Shown here: one piece after another, positions 16,222 to 25,160 of the stretch | Numbering within the stretch: the first letter of the stretch is position 1 | How the letters are laid out: every line of letters starts with the position of its first letter | Notes under the pieces: generated by a model | The model's input: the letters and a program-made list of their open reading frames with translations, nothing else | Told to the model about the DNA's origin: nothing | The model's database searches: none | Translations under genes and position numbers: made by a program | Origin: Candidatus Bathyarchaeota archaeon | GTDB taxonomy: Archaea > Thermoproteota > Bathyarchaeia > Bathyarchaeales > Bathycorpusculaceae | DNA: 64,000 nt | Assembly: GCA_026014585.1 (NCBI GenBank) | Contig: JAOZIA010000024.1 | Span: 248,001-312,000 of the forward strand | Direction of reading: 5' to 3'

Positions 16222-16389
16222 TACAATTCATCCAACAAAAGTAATCTTGCAAAACTGAAAGATAAAGGATTCTGCAAAAAAAATTTGCTAAAGCAAGCGA
16301 AGCAACAGCAAAGAATTAAGCGCTATACCAATTTTTTACTTGGGTAAAATCAATCTAAAAGCCCAAGATTAACCGCGGTTTTCTTGAAA

Positions 16390-16401
16390 GTTTTATATAT
16401 A
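16390..16401 (+). promoter_or_regulatory. TATA box of the aIF1 gene
   Basis: GTTTTATATATA is a strong archaeal TATA box centred about 34 bases before the aIF1 ATG at 16430, so transcription should begin near 16421 and leave a very short leader. Confidence 0.7.
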
Positions 16402-16429
16402 CCGCCGTTTATGTGATTTGTTGAGTGTC

Positions 16430-16738
16430 ATGGCTGAAGTTTGTTAGACATGCGGGCTTCCAAAGGATTTATGTGTTTGTGGAGAAATCGAAAAGGAACA
16501 GCAACGTATCCGCATAAGACTTGAAACGCGAAAATTCGGCAGACCAACCACCATTGTTGATGGCATGGATGACAAAAACAGCAATCTGCATAATATAGCT
16601 CAAAAGCTCAAGTCTTTTTGTGCATGCGGCGGAACCAGCAAAAATGGTTTAATCATGCTGCAAGGCGATCACAGAGACCGCATCCGCGAGTTCCTGATAA
16701 AGAGCGGTTATCCACAAGAAAACATTGAACTCCAGTAA
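16430..16738 (+). CDS. Translation initiation factor aIF1 (SUI1) with in-frame TAG at codon 6
   Basis: The frame encodes aIF1, which binds the 30S subunit and helps select the start codon. It reads MAEVC, then TAG (16445-16447), then TCGLPKDLCVCGEIEKEQ, the family's zinc knuckle (CxxC ... CxC), and the SUI1 domain (IRIRLETRKFGRPTTIVDGM, FCACGGTSKNGLIMLQGDH, FLIKSGYPQENIEL) to TAA at 16736. No ATG, GTG or TTG occurs in frame between the TAG and the middle of the SUI1 domain, so a full-length protein needs the TAG to be read through, or the base to be wrong. Aligned aIF1 proteins usually have Pro or another residue here; CAG (Gln) to TAG is one base. TAG is a normal stop for at least six other genes in the window. 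Confidence 0.85.
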
Positions 16739-16768
16739 GCAAGCAACCATTAAGGTGCAAGCCCAAAG

Positions 16769-16981
16769 ATGAAAAAGTTAGATGGGTTACGAGACGTATT
16801 CAAGAACACCAAGCATAAGAAAATAACCACTATTTATTGTCCAAAATGCGCCAGCACAAAAATTCACCTCGCACACAGCTTAGATTACTGGTTAACACCT
16901 AAACAGTATCTGTGCGATGAATGCGGCTATCATGGCCCAATTGTTATGGAACTTGAAAAAGAGGAAACAAAAGAAGAATAA
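16769..16981 (+). CDS. Small zinc-ribbon protein
   Basis: A 70-residue protein with one zinc ribbon: YCPKCASTKI (C24, C27) and LCDECGYHGP (C49, C52), separated by a segment with TrpLeuThrPro, and ending in an acidic tail (LEKEETKEE). The N-terminus is basic. It lies 30 bases after aIF1 on the same strand with AAGGTG upstream of the ATG, so the two are probably cotranscribed, which hints at a role in translation or RNA biology. No specific family name is assigned. Confidence 0.75.
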   Translation: MKKLDGLRDVFKNTKHKKITTIYCPKCASTKIHLAHSLDYWLTPKQYLCDECGYHGPIVMELEKEETKEE

Positions 16982-16998
16982 AAGTTGCCAGAAAAAAA

Positions 16999-17934
16999 TT
17001 AGTCTGGCAGCTCAAGATTTAACTGCTTTTTTAGTGTCTTGTAGCGGTTACGTACTGTAACTTCTGTTACGCCAGCAGCTTCAGCAATGTCTTTTTGGGT
17101 TTTTTTCTCATTATTCTGCAGACATGCAATATAGAGAGCTGCGGCAGCTAAGCCCATGGGGTCTTTTCCCGCGGCAGCACGTTTCCTTCTTGCGTCCCTG
17201 AGAATCTGGATTGCTGCACCCTGTGTTTTTCCTGAAATGCCGGTTTTTTCGGCGATTTTGGAAACGTATGTTAATGGATCTGCAATTGGCATGTGTACTT
17301 CAAGTTCGCGTAGCAGTAACCTGTAGCATCTTGCAACGTCCTTCTTGTCAACAAGGCTGGCTTCTGCAATTTCCCGAAGCGTTCGTGGTGTTCCGCTTCC
17401 TCTGCACGCGGCATATAGAGCTGCGGCAGCGATGGCGGCGATGGATCGTCCGCGAACTAAGCCTTTGTCGAGGGCTTTTCGGTATACGACGGCGGCTTTT
17501 TCTTTGATTGGTGGTGGAATGTAAACTTTGTCTGAGAGCCTGTCTAGTTCTGCCATTGCTTGGGCAAGGTTTCGGTCGATTGATGAGTGGACGCGGCTTC
17601 GGATTTGCCATTTTCGCAGTCGCCACATTTGAAGCCTAGTGGATAAGGGGAGCTTTCGTCCAAATGCGTCTCTGTCCACTTGGCTGATAGCGGTGGATAA
17701 GCCTTTATCGTGTACGGAATAGGATGTGGGTACTCCAACTCTGCTTCTAGAAGCTTTTTCTTCTTGGGTGAATGCGCGCCATTCGGGTCCTTTATCCATC
17801 ATTTGCTCGTATAAGACAAGCCCGCAGTCACCGCAAACTGTTTCTCCTGTATCGTAATCGTGAACTAAGTTGTCACTACCGCACTCTGGACACTTATCAG
17901 CTAGTCGCGGTCTAGGTTGGTCTTTTCTGCTCAA
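16999..17934 (-). CDS. tfb: Transcription initiation factor B (TFB)
   Basis: A full-length archaeal TFIIB, about 311 residues. It recruits RNA polymerase to TBP-bound promoters. The N-terminal zinc ribbon is CPECGSDNL plus CGDCGLVL; the B-reader/linker follows with GPEWRAF; two cyclin repeats run from about residue 120 and 215 (RSIAAIAAAALYAACR; PMGLAAAALYIAC), each ending in a helix-turn-helix, the second with VTEVTVRNRYKTLKK. The TTG at 17934 is preferred because GGAGTGA lies five bases upstream; a GTG at 17943 would overlap that site. It converges with the zinc-ribbon gene. Confidence 0.94.
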   Translation of the reverse strand: MSRKDQPRPRLADKCPECGSDNLVHDYDTGETVCGDCGLVLYEQMMDKGPEWRAFTQEEKASRSRVGVPTSYSVHDKGLSTAISQVDRDAFGRKLPLSTRLQMWRLRKWQIRSRVHSSIDRNLAQAMAELDRLSDKVYIPPPIKEKAAVVYRKALDKGLVRGRSIAAIAAAALYAACRGSGTPRTLREIAEASLVDKKDVARCYRLLLRELEVHMPIADPLTYVSKIAEKTGISGKTQGAAIQILRDARRKRAAAGKDPMGLAAAALYIACLQNNEKKTQKDIAEAAGVTEVTVRNRYKTLKKQLNLELPD

Positions 17935-18247
17935 GTTTTTCACTCCGATTTATAGCGTAGAACCTTCACTTCGCCAAGAGGCAATAAAAACAGTACATAT
18001 GGCCTGCGCAAATCTAACCAAAGTTAATATCTAAGTATTTAAGTTTTGCGGTTTTATTAATCTATTGCACACATACCTTCACAATAACCAATCAAACCAG
18101 CAACTGAACAATGGTAAAATTTGAAAAAAAGTGTATATTGCGGACAAACAAAACGATTTTTGTATAAGGAATGCTTATTAAGAAAAAAAGTGCCCATCTA
18201 AACCTCTAAGCATAAATAAAAGAAACGTTGTGAATAAACAGACACGC
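17935..18247. other. Intergenic region: TFB and tRNA-Gln promoters
   Basis: No protein gene is visible. On the minus strand CTTAAATAC near 18028-18036 could be the TFB TATA box, giving a leader of roughly 70 bases. On the plus strand CATAAATAAA at 18211-18220 is a good TATA box placed for tRNA-Gln, with initiation expected near 18241. Confidence 0.5.
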
Positions 18248-18323
18248 AGCCCGGTGGTGTAGTGGTCAAGCATAGCGGGCTTTGGACCCGTTGACGAGAG
18301 TTCGAATCTCTCCCGGGCTACCA
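18248..18323 (+). tRNA. tRNA-Gln (anticodon TTG), CCA encoded
   Basis: The acceptor stem AGCCCGG pairs with CCGGGCT, followed by discriminator A and an encoded CCA at 18321-18323. The anticodon arm GCGGG-CTTTGGA-CCCGT gives anticodon TTG, and the T arm is GAGAG-TTCGAAT-CTCTC. The first pair A1-U72 is the identity element by which archaeal GatDE distinguishes tRNA-Gln from tRNA-Glu, so Gln-tRNA is probably made by amidation. There is no intron. Confidence 0.92.
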
Positions 18324-18387
18324 CCAACCAACATAAAAGTTAAGGGCTATTTTGAGTTAACATACGACATTTCTTGGAGATGAACCT

Positions 18388-19086
18388 TTGAAGTTTGAAG
18401 CACCAGTGCAAGAAATAATAATTCATAACCCCGACGTTATAAGCGTAAGATTTGCTAAACCCAAAGATTTCACCTACAAACCTGGACAATATATGCTAGT
18501 AACACTCAACGCAAACGGTAAATCTCTAATGCATCCCTTAACCATGTCTAGCAGTCCAACACAAAACTTCTTAGAGTTCACCAAACGGCTATCCACCAGC
18601 GAGTTTTCAAACACGCTCCGAACCCTAAAAGAAGGCGACCCAATATTGCTAGACACACCCTACGGTAAATTCACATTTATGGGCGAAACCACAAAAATCA
18701 CGTTTTTAGCAGGCGGCATAGGCATAACCCCATTTAAAAGCATAATCCAATACTGCACCGACACAAAGCAAACCGCAAACATCACACTGTTCTACGGTGT
18801 AAAAACGGACAAGGACTGCACGTTCAAAGAGGAATTTGAACAAATGCAAACCCGCAACCCCCACCTCAACCTTGTGTTAGTCGCCTCTGAAGCTGGCAAC
18901 GAGTGGACGGGCAAAAGAGGATACATCAACGCCGACCTCATCAAAACAGAACTACCTGATTATAAGGAGCACATGTTTTACGCTTGTGGACCACCCGGCA
19001 TGGTAGCGGCAATGCAAAAACTCGTCGCGGATATGGGATTGCCACCGAGCCAGTTGAAGCTGGAAGTGCTGGTTGGGCACAATTAA
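18388..19086 (+). CDS. FAD/NAD(P)-binding oxidoreductase, ferredoxin reductase type
   Basis: A 232-residue flavin reductase with the two-domain FNR fold. The N-terminal barrel binds the flavin (KPGQYMLVTL, and HPLTMSSSP in place of RxYS), and the C-terminal domain binds the nucleotide (FLAGGIGITPFKSI at about 109-122, FYACGPPGMVAAMQK at about 199-213). It carries no Fe-S cluster motif and no transmembrane part, so it would pass electrons between NAD(P)H and a separate carrier. The TTG start follows GGAGATGA. It stands alone between tRNA-Gln and asnS. The partner is unknown. Confidence 0.85.
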   Translation: MKFEAPVQEIIIHNPDVISVRFAKPKDFTYKPGQYMLVTLNANGKSLMHPLTMSSSPTQNFLEFTKRLSTSEFSNTLRTLKEGDPILLDTPYGKFTFMGETTKITFLAGGIGITPFKSIIQYCTDTKQTANITLFYGVKTDKDCTFKEEFEQMQTRNPHLNLVLVASEAGNEWTGKRGYINADLIKTELPDYKEHMFYACGPPGMVAAMQKLVADMGLPPSQLKLEVLVGHN

Positions 19087-19141
19087 GAGGAGCTATTCCA
19101 AAAAAGAAAAAAATCAAAAAATAAGAGAAACAAGAAGAATA

Positions 19142-20425
19142 TTAGGGGTAGAATCGTCTTGTTGTTCTTGGAAACGGAATCGCATCAATAATGTTTTCTA
19201 AGTCCAGCATCCAAATCAGCAATCGTTCCAAACCCATACCAAACCCAACATGCGGAACCGTGCCGTAGCGGCGCAGGTCAAGATACCACTCGTAATCTTC
19301 AGGATTAAGTCCCTGCTCTTTCATGCGGGCTATCAGGGTGTCTTTGTTGTCTTCTCTTGCACCGCCTGTGCTGATTTCGCCAACACGAGGCACCATCATG
19401 TCCACTGATTTTGCAATTTCAGGGTGATCATCGTAGGTTTTGCAGTAGAATGCCTTAATTTCGGTTGGGTAATCATACACGAAAAATGGTTTGCCAAACT
19501 CGTCTGATAAGACTTTTTCGTCTTCATAGCCAAGGTCTGAGCCCCATTTAAGCTCAGGGTTTTTGGGTTGTAATCGTTCGATGGCTTCTTTGTAAGTGAT
19601 TCGTGGAAACGGGGTTTTTACGGCTTTGACTTTCTCAATATCCGCGCCCAATTCGGCAAATTCTTTTTGGCATTTCTCAGCCACATCTTGACAGATGTAC
19701 TCCATTAGGCCTTCTTCAAATTTCATCAAGTCTTCCAAGTCTGCAAATGGCCATTCACCTTCCATATGCCAGTACTCGGTAAGGTGGCGGATGGTTCGGC
19801 TTTTCTCCGCGCGAAATGAAGGTGCTATGCAGTAGACTTTCTCTAAGCTATACATGAGGATTTCAAGGTACAATTGACTGCTCTGTGTTAGGTAGAGCTC
19901 TTGGTCAAAATATTTGAGTTTGAAAAGTGTTGAGCCGCCTTCCACCGCCGCGGATATGAACATTGGTGGGGAAACCTCGGTGAAAGTTTGCTGCTTAAAG
20001 TATGCACGCGCAGACTCTATAATTTGAGCGCGAACCTTCATGACAAGATTCATTTTTCTGCTTCTTAGCCAGAGGTGGCGCATGTCACGGATGAACTCTT
20101 CACTTTTGTCTTTGCTTATTGGAAAATTCTCGGCAAGTCCAACAATTTCAAGAGTCTCAGCGGCGATTTCGTAACCTCCAGGCGCGCGTGTATCAGGTCT
20201 AGCGGTGCCTTCCAAGGTTAGGCTGGATTCGATGGTGAGTTTTTGAGCTTCACCCCAGCAGGGATTGTCTTTTTTGATGGTGCATTGGATTACGCCTGTT
20301 GAGTCTCGGATAAGCAGGAAAATTAGCGCTTTTCCTTCGCGTTTACGGTACACCCAACCTCGTATCTGCACTTTCTGGTCTGGGCAGCAACCGTCTAGGA
20401 TTTCGCGGATTTTCTTTAGAGCCAT
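19142..20425 (-). CDS. asnS: Asparaginyl-tRNA synthetase
   Basis: A class IIb synthetase of 427 residues charging tRNA-Asn. The N-terminal OB anticodon-binding domain (VQIRGWVYRKREGKALIFLL) leads to the catalytic domain: FTEVSPPMFISAAVEGGSTL, YLTQSSQLYLE, motif 2 with FRAEKSRTIRHLTEYWHMEG, and motif 3 GFGMGLERLLIWM. The residues after RAEKSRT and the WHMEGEW segment fit archaeal AsnRS rather than AspRS, which has HNTSRHLNEF and a different ending. The ATG at 20425 is used; an upstream TTG at 20434 adds three residues. Confidence 0.9.
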   Translation of the reverse strand: MALKKIREILDGCCPDQKVQIRGWVYRKREGKALIFLLIRDSTGVIQCTIKKDNPCWGEAQKLTIESSLTLEGTARPDTRAPGGYEIAAETLEIVGLAENFPISKDKSEEFIRDMRHLWLRSRKMNLVMKVRAQIIESARAYFKQQTFTEVSPPMFISAAVEGGSTLFKLKYFDQELYLTQSSQLYLEILMYSLEKVYCIAPSFRAEKSRTIRHLTEYWHMEGEWPFADLEDLMKFEEGLMEYICQDVAEKCQKEFAELGADIEKVKAVKTPFPRITYKEAIERLQPKNPELKWGSDLGYEDEKVLSDEFGKPFFVYDYPTEIKAFYCKTYDDHPEIAKSVDMMVPRVGEISTGGAREDNKDTLIARMKEQGLNPEDYEWYLDLRRYGTVPHVGFGMGLERLLIWMLDLENIIDAIPFPRTTRRFYP

Positions 20426-20478
20426 CGCAATCAACTGTTTTTCTTAACTATTGCTTTCAACCCTAAATGCCTATCGTT

Positions 20479-21726
20479 TCAGATTTCCTTAACCGTGGGT
20501 TCCTGAACCTTCAAAAACACGAAAACCGCTACTGGAACCATAACCACCGCCAACAAAAGAAAAGGTAACCAAGGAGCAACAAACGCATACAAAAACCCAA
20601 CCAGCACCAGCAAAACCGCCTGCATAATAAATGCGAAAAACTGCATACAGCCAGTTGCTGTTCCTCTCAAGCTGCGTGGAATCAGATCGCCCATCAGAAT
20701 CTGATAACTGTTAAGTTGAAGAGCGTTTCCCAAGCCGAACAGGAAGAAGGCAAGGAGTAGCGTGTAGAAGTTGCCGTTGAGAAACAGGAGCATGCCTGGG
20801 ACGCAGAGGAGGTAGCCTGCGATTAGGAAGTGTTTTCTGCCGATTTTATCCATGAAAAATCCTGCGGCAATCACTGGGACAAAGATGCTTAGATACATGA
20901 AGGTTTGAATTATTGCCCACTGATAATTGGACATTTGAAGAACTGAAGTTGCATAAACAACAAAATACATCATACAACTCACCACCAAACCGCTCACGGT
21001 AATTATTGCTAAGAAAAGGTAAAACGCGGATTTGGGAACTTTACGCCAAACGTTAAAGCTATCTTTTACAGAGCGGGGATAATCGCGGAGCACATCAAGA
21101 ACTGTAGGCTTTTGGCTGTTGCCGTTTGCAGGCAAAGTCTCCTTTAATCCAAGCCGCAACATTGCAGCCGCAAAATAAGCAATCGTCAAAATCGCGTAAG
21201 CAACCCGCATGCCCAAAGTAAAACCAAAATACGACACCAAAAAACTGGCAATCAAAGGTCCAGGTAAATAAACAAGGTTAGTAACGGCGGATTGGAAGCT
21301 GAAGCCTGCACCACGGTTTTGCGGAGGCAGAGAATCAAACACCATCGCCATTAATGCTGGACCGTAAATCGCGCAGATGTTCTGGATAATCATTCCCAAA
21401 ACAATGAAGTGCCATGATGGTGCAAACACAAAAAATAAGCTACCTATTGCTAACCCGAAGGTCATCCAAACCACAAGCCACCTCCGCCCATGCTTATCCG
21501 CTAAGTAGCCACCGGGAAGCTGAACTATCGCGATTGCCAATGAACCTGCGACACCAATTATGGAGATGAGGAAGTCACTGGCTCCGAGGTCTTTGTAGTA
21601 GAGGCTGGCGTAGGTACCTGAGATGGGAGATGCGCCGAACATGATTATCCAACTCAGCGTGATGAGAAGGAAGTTTCCTCGCAGGACTGCGGATTCGCCT
21701 TGGAAGAGTTTTGAGAGCGCCATCAT
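20479..21726 (-). CDS. Major facilitator superfamily transporter
   Basis: A 415-residue integral membrane carrier with about 12 transmembrane helices in two halves. MFS signature sequences are visible: GGYLADKHGRRWLVV between helices 2 and 3 and its counterpart GFFMDKIGRKHFLIAG in the second half. A hydrophilic loop of about 40 residues (about 190-230) separates the halves. The substrate cannot be told; many relatives are drug or metabolite exporters. Start 21726 or 21723 (two adjacent ATGs). Confidence 0.85.
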   Translation of the reverse strand: MMALSKLFQGESAVLRGNFLLITLSWIIMFGASPISGTYASLYYKDLGASDFLISIIGVAGSLAIAIVQLPGGYLADKHGRRWLVVWMTFGLAIGSLFFVFAPSWHFIVLGMIIQNICAIYGPALMAMVFDSLPPQNRGAGFSFQSAVTNLVYLPGPLIASFLVSYFGFTLGMRVAYAILTIAYFAAAMLRLGLKETLPANGNSQKPTVLDVLRDYPRSVKDSFNVWRKVPKSAFYLFLAIITVSGLVVSCMMYFVVYATSVLQMSNYQWAIIQTFMYLSIFVPVIAAGFFMDKIGRKHFLIAGYLLCVPGMLLFLNGNFYTLLLAFFLFGLGNALQLNSYQILMGDLIPRSLRGTATGCMQFFAFIMQAVLLVLVGFLYAFVAPWLPFLLLAVVMVPVAVFVFLKVQEPTVKEI

Positions 21727-21848
21727 TGTGAAAGCATCAGTTAACCTTTATTTAAATCAACCCAAATTTATCAACCAGAAATCAAATGAGAAATCTGTTT
21801 TGCATGGCAAATCTTAAATCACCCTTCAATAAGTAAATTTTCATAACA

Positions 21849-23216
21849 ATGCAAAGCCAAGAAAGCTCTACGAAATTAAGAGCCCTAAAAATTTCGGCTA
21901 TTGCAATCTTTAGTGTTGTAGTGGTTGAAGTTGTTATAGGATTGTTAGTGAACAGTTTAGCAGTGCTAAGTGATGGCTTGCATGCACTTTTAGATGTTGT
22001 TTCTAGTGTAATGTTATTTTTTGCGGCAAGAGCAGCACTTAAACCTCCAGATGAAGAGCATACTTATGGGCATGAAAAGTTTGAAGCGATAGGTGGATTA
22101 ATCGCTGGAATAATCCTCATTGGCGTAGCCCTACTCATTTTTTATGAAGCAGGAGTGCGGTTAATGTCTAATGCCCAAGTTAATGAAGGCGTAGAATTTG
22201 CAGGTTTCATCGCCATAGGATACACACTTTGCATTGATGTTGTCAGAATCACAGTTTTTAGCAAAACCCGACACATAGAGGGCGCCTCAGTCAAAGCAGG
22301 CTTCTATGATGCCATCTCTGATTTCAGTTCCACCCTGATTGCCCTTGCTGGATTCGGCTTAGCCACAATTGGTTTTTCAAACATGGATTCAATAGCGTCA
22401 ATTTTCCTTGGCTTCATGCTCACTTACCTGAGCGTTAAACTGGTTAAATCCAGCATAAACGAATTAAGCGACACAGCAAGCAGAGACCTTGTTTCAAAAA
22501 TAAAAAAGTGCATCCACGCATACCCGGACGTGGATAAAATCGGGAACCTAAAAGTTAGAAAAGTTAGCTCAAAAATATTTGTGGATGCAACAATCCAAGT
22601 TCCCAGTGCAATGAGTCTTGAAGATGCCCACACACTTGCTTCCGACCTTGAAATTAAACTAAAAACAGAATGCGGAAACGTAGATGCCACAATACACATT
22701 GAACCCTCAGAAAAAGAAGTAAAACTTGAACAACTCGTACAAAAGCTTGCAAGTGTGGAAGGGGTACATCATGTGCATGAAATCAGCACTGTTTACGTTG
22801 AAGGAAAACTCTACATTACTTTACATGTATATGTTAATCCTGCACTTTCAGTGGAAGAAGCCCACAAAATCGCTGAAAAAATTGAGCAGAAAATACACGC
22901 GGGAATTAAGCATCTTGAAAACGTCACAGTTCATGTTGAGCCTTCAGGTGTAATGCAAGGGGTTGAGGCTGATGAGGAACAGGTTGAACAGGTTGTTTAT
23001 GAGGTTGCAAGGATTATCGCGCAAACTCTACATGTTAAACGTGTTGTCACTTATTCTGCCGAGGGAAAACGTTACATCAACATTGACTGTTGCTTCACTA
23101 AACAGGTAAAGATTACTGAGGCTCACAAGATGGCCTCGCAGCTTGAAAAAGAAACAAAAGAGCATTTTTCAAACTCTGTGGTTACAGTTCATATTGAACC
23201 AGAACGCGCTGATTAG
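21849..23216 (+). CDS. Cation diffusion facilitator with three tandem C-terminal domains
   Basis: A 455-residue CDF family metal/proton antiporter. The first 200 residues contain six transmembrane helices. Metal-site residues are visible: SDGLHALLD in helix 2 (D42, H45, D49) and YDAISDF in helix 5 (DxxxD). The usual CDF protein has one cytoplasmic dimerisation domain; here three follow in tandem (about 212-287, 292-371 and 380-455), each ending with a beta strand such as VDATIHIEP, VTVHVEP or VVTVHIEP. The mixed HxxxD/DxxxD set does not fix the metal (Zn, Mn or Fe possible). Its stop codon overlaps the convergent beta-propeller gene by four bases. Confidence 0.88.
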   Translation: MQSQESSTKLRALKISAIAIFSVVVVEVVIGLLVNSLAVLSDGLHALLDVVSSVMLFFAARAALKPPDEEHTYGHEKFEAIGGLIAGIILIGVALLIFYEAGVRLMSNAQVNEGVEFAGFIAIGYTLCIDVVRITVFSKTRHIEGASVKAGFYDAISDFSSTLIALAGFGLATIGFSNMDSIASIFLGFMLTYLSVKLVKSSINELSDTASRDLVSKIKKCIHAYPDVDKIGNLKVRKVSSKIFVDATIQVPSAMSLEDAHTLASDLEIKLKTECGNVDATIHIEPSEKEVKLEQLVQKLASVEGVHHVHEISTVYVEGKLYITLHVYVNPALSVEEAHKIAEKIEQKIHAGIKHLENVTVHVEPSGVMQGVEADEEQVEQVVYEVARIIAQTLHVKRVVTYSAEGKRYINIDCCFTKQVKITEAHKMASQLEKETKEHFSNSVVTVHIEPERAD

Positions 23217-25090
23217 GGCAGGTTAACTCTGTCTATAACGGTAAAGTTTCCTGACAGGTTGTTTAGTTGCACCATCGATTTTGAGATTGTGTAGACTGTT
23301 TGGTTTATGTATGCTGTACTAGTAATTGCTTTATTGCTGAGCAGTGTGTAATAGTCGTGTACGTTTGTTGAGTTGGCGTCAATTTGTGTTATGGTGCCTT
23401 TGAAGACAACGCCATTTTTAACTGTTACATTAAAAACGTATGCACCCTGCCAAGAATAAGCAGGTAAATCTGCACTACCTGGAATTGAAGGAGCAACAAT
23501 CTTGTTTATGAACACTGGGATAGTTAGCATACCGTTTTCTGGATTAAATAGAAATGCATGAGGATCATATAGTGCTGGTGTGTTTGAGCCGTTACCAAAG
23601 ACAAAGTATGATAGCTCAACTGGCTTGTTGAGGTCTGTGATGTTAAAGAGGGAAAGTTTAAAGCCGCTGTTTTGTTTGCCTATGCCGATAACATAGTTTT
23701 CATCGTATGGGTATAGATAGCTGGTGTATGCTGGAATCTTGATTTGTCCGGCAATTTTAGGGTCAGCGGGTTTGCTTAAGTCTACGATGTAGAATGGCTC
23801 GGTTTGTTTGTAGGTTATAAAGTAGCATTTGTCCTCTACGAATCGGACCGTGTATATACGTTCATTTATTTCGAGGTTTTCTATTTTGCCAACAGTGGTT
23901 AGGTTACTGTTTAGTATGTAGAGGCTGTTTTGTTGCTCTTGGTTAATCCATGAACCTGTAGTTATACATGTTGCGATTCTGAAGTAACCGTTGTATTCAT
24001 CCATTGAATACTGATTTAGGATGTATCCTGGAACTTTACCTTTATCTTCAAAAGCCAATGAGGTACCTTTTATGCTTATTCTGTAAATCACTGTCCCCTG
24101 TTCATCTTGATCTGGTGAAGGGAACGTTACATACATGTTATTTTGAGAAACATACATGTTACTTGTTTCACCCATTAACATGGTAACGGTGGAAACATTT
24201 GGGGTACCATTGGAAATATCTAAGCCTATAAAAGACGTGTAAGTGAAATATGAGCCTGACTGATCAATGTAGTAAATGTTTTCGGGTGAAATCGTATATG
24301 ATTGAGCCCCATTATAAATTGTTGGTAAATCTACAGTGTCATTTGAAACTTTGGCTTGTTGACTAACCACTGTATAGAGGTAGTTTCCCACCATTCGCGA
24401 ATTAAAGTAACTGCCGCTAATTGCAAAGTTTTTAGTTAACTGTGGAACACTTTTGTTGGTTATGTCATAAACCTTAACAAATGTTCGCGCATTTTGGATT
24501 ATATGCTGATAAATTGAGTCTCCGACTTCTCCGCCATAAGGTGTAGGAACATCCTCAGAGAATGGGTCGTCATATTGGCTTCCTATAACAATCAATCTAC
24601 AACTGGCTTGGTCAAGAAATAGTCCAGCAGCATATGAGGTGTTGTTTAGTTCAATTTTAGATAAAACTGTGGCGTTTTGTGGGTCAGCATCCAAGATGTA
24701 GATTATGTTTTGGACAGAGAAATAGAGGTAGGTTCCGTCTGTTTTCATGTTATCAGCTTCATCTACTCCTGCAAACTGAATTTGAGTTGAAGAATCAATT
24801 GGGTTAGTTGAAGGGGAAGATGTTGGAATTGGAGAAGTTGCATTTATTTCATTTATTAATTGCTGGTCAAGCGGTCCTCCCGGATATACTGATGAACTGC
24901 TAAATTCTGTATTAGCTACTATGTAATTTTTTATTTCATCACTTGATGAGAAAGTTTTTAGAGAAGCCACATTTGGGGATATTTGGATTGGAGAAGCAAC
25001 CACATAAATCATTGAGATAAGAAGCACCGCTGATAATATCGCCACTAACCCGTAAATTTTCGTTCTTTTTTGTACTTCTTGCTGCAACAT
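23213..25090 (-). CDS. Secreted beta-propeller domain protein (COG4880-like)
   Basis: A 625-residue surface protein. The N-terminal segment (about residues 12-33) is a signal or anchor helix. A Ser/Thr/Pro-rich linker (about 85-100) precedes the characteristic start of the family, IQFAGVDEADNMKTDGTYLY, which marks the onset of a C-terminal beta-propeller related to WD-40 repeats. Many Asn-x-Ser/Thr sites suggest glycosylation outside the cell. A membrane-linked winged-helix gene lies 70 bases upstream on the same strand and might control it. Function unknown. Confidence 0.8.
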   Translation of the reverse strand: MLQQEVQKRTKIYGLVAILSAVLLISMIYVVASPIQISPNVASLKTFSSSDEIKNYIVANTEFSSSSVYPGGPLDQQLINEINATSPIPTSSPSTNPIDSSTQIQFAGVDEADNMKTDGTYLYFSVQNIIYILDADPQNATVLSKIELNNTSYAAGLFLDQASCRLIVIGSQYDDPFSEDVPTPYGGEVGDSIYQHIIQNARTFVKVYDITNKSVPQLTKNFAISGSYFNSRMVGNYLYTVVSQQAKVSNDTVDLPTIYNGAQSYTISPENIYYIDQSGSYFTYTSFIGLDISNGTPNVSTVTMLMGETSNMYVSQNNMYVTFPSPDQDEQGTVIYRISIKGTSLAFEDKGKVPGYILNQYSMDEYNGYFRIATCITTGSWINQEQQNSLYILNSNLTTVGKIENLEINERIYTVRFVEDKCYFITYKQTEPFYIVDLSKPADPKIAGQIKIPAYTSYLYPYDENYVIGIGKQNSGFKLSLFNITDLNKPVELSYFVFGNGSNTPALYDPHAFLFNPENGMLTIPVFINKIVAPSIPGSADLPAYSWQGAYVFNVTVKNGVVFKGTITQIDANSTNVHDYYTLLSNKAITSTAYINQTVYTISKSMVQLNNLSGNFTVIDRVNLP

Positions 25091-25160
25091 TCTTGTATCT
25101 ACTTACCCCATTGTACCTATTTTATATTATGCTATCTACACGAACACCGTGTACTAACTG

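Noticed and set aside
16141-16347. Plus-strand 68-residue frame in the aIF1 upstream gap
   Set aside because: It overlaps the better-supported Cys-rich frame on the minus strand, lacks a ribosome site and has no recognisable pattern.
16445-16447. Genome-wide recoding of TAG as pyrrolysine
   Set aside because: At least six genes in the window end normally at TAG, no methylamine methyltransferase or pyl gene is present, and only one gene shows an internal TAG.
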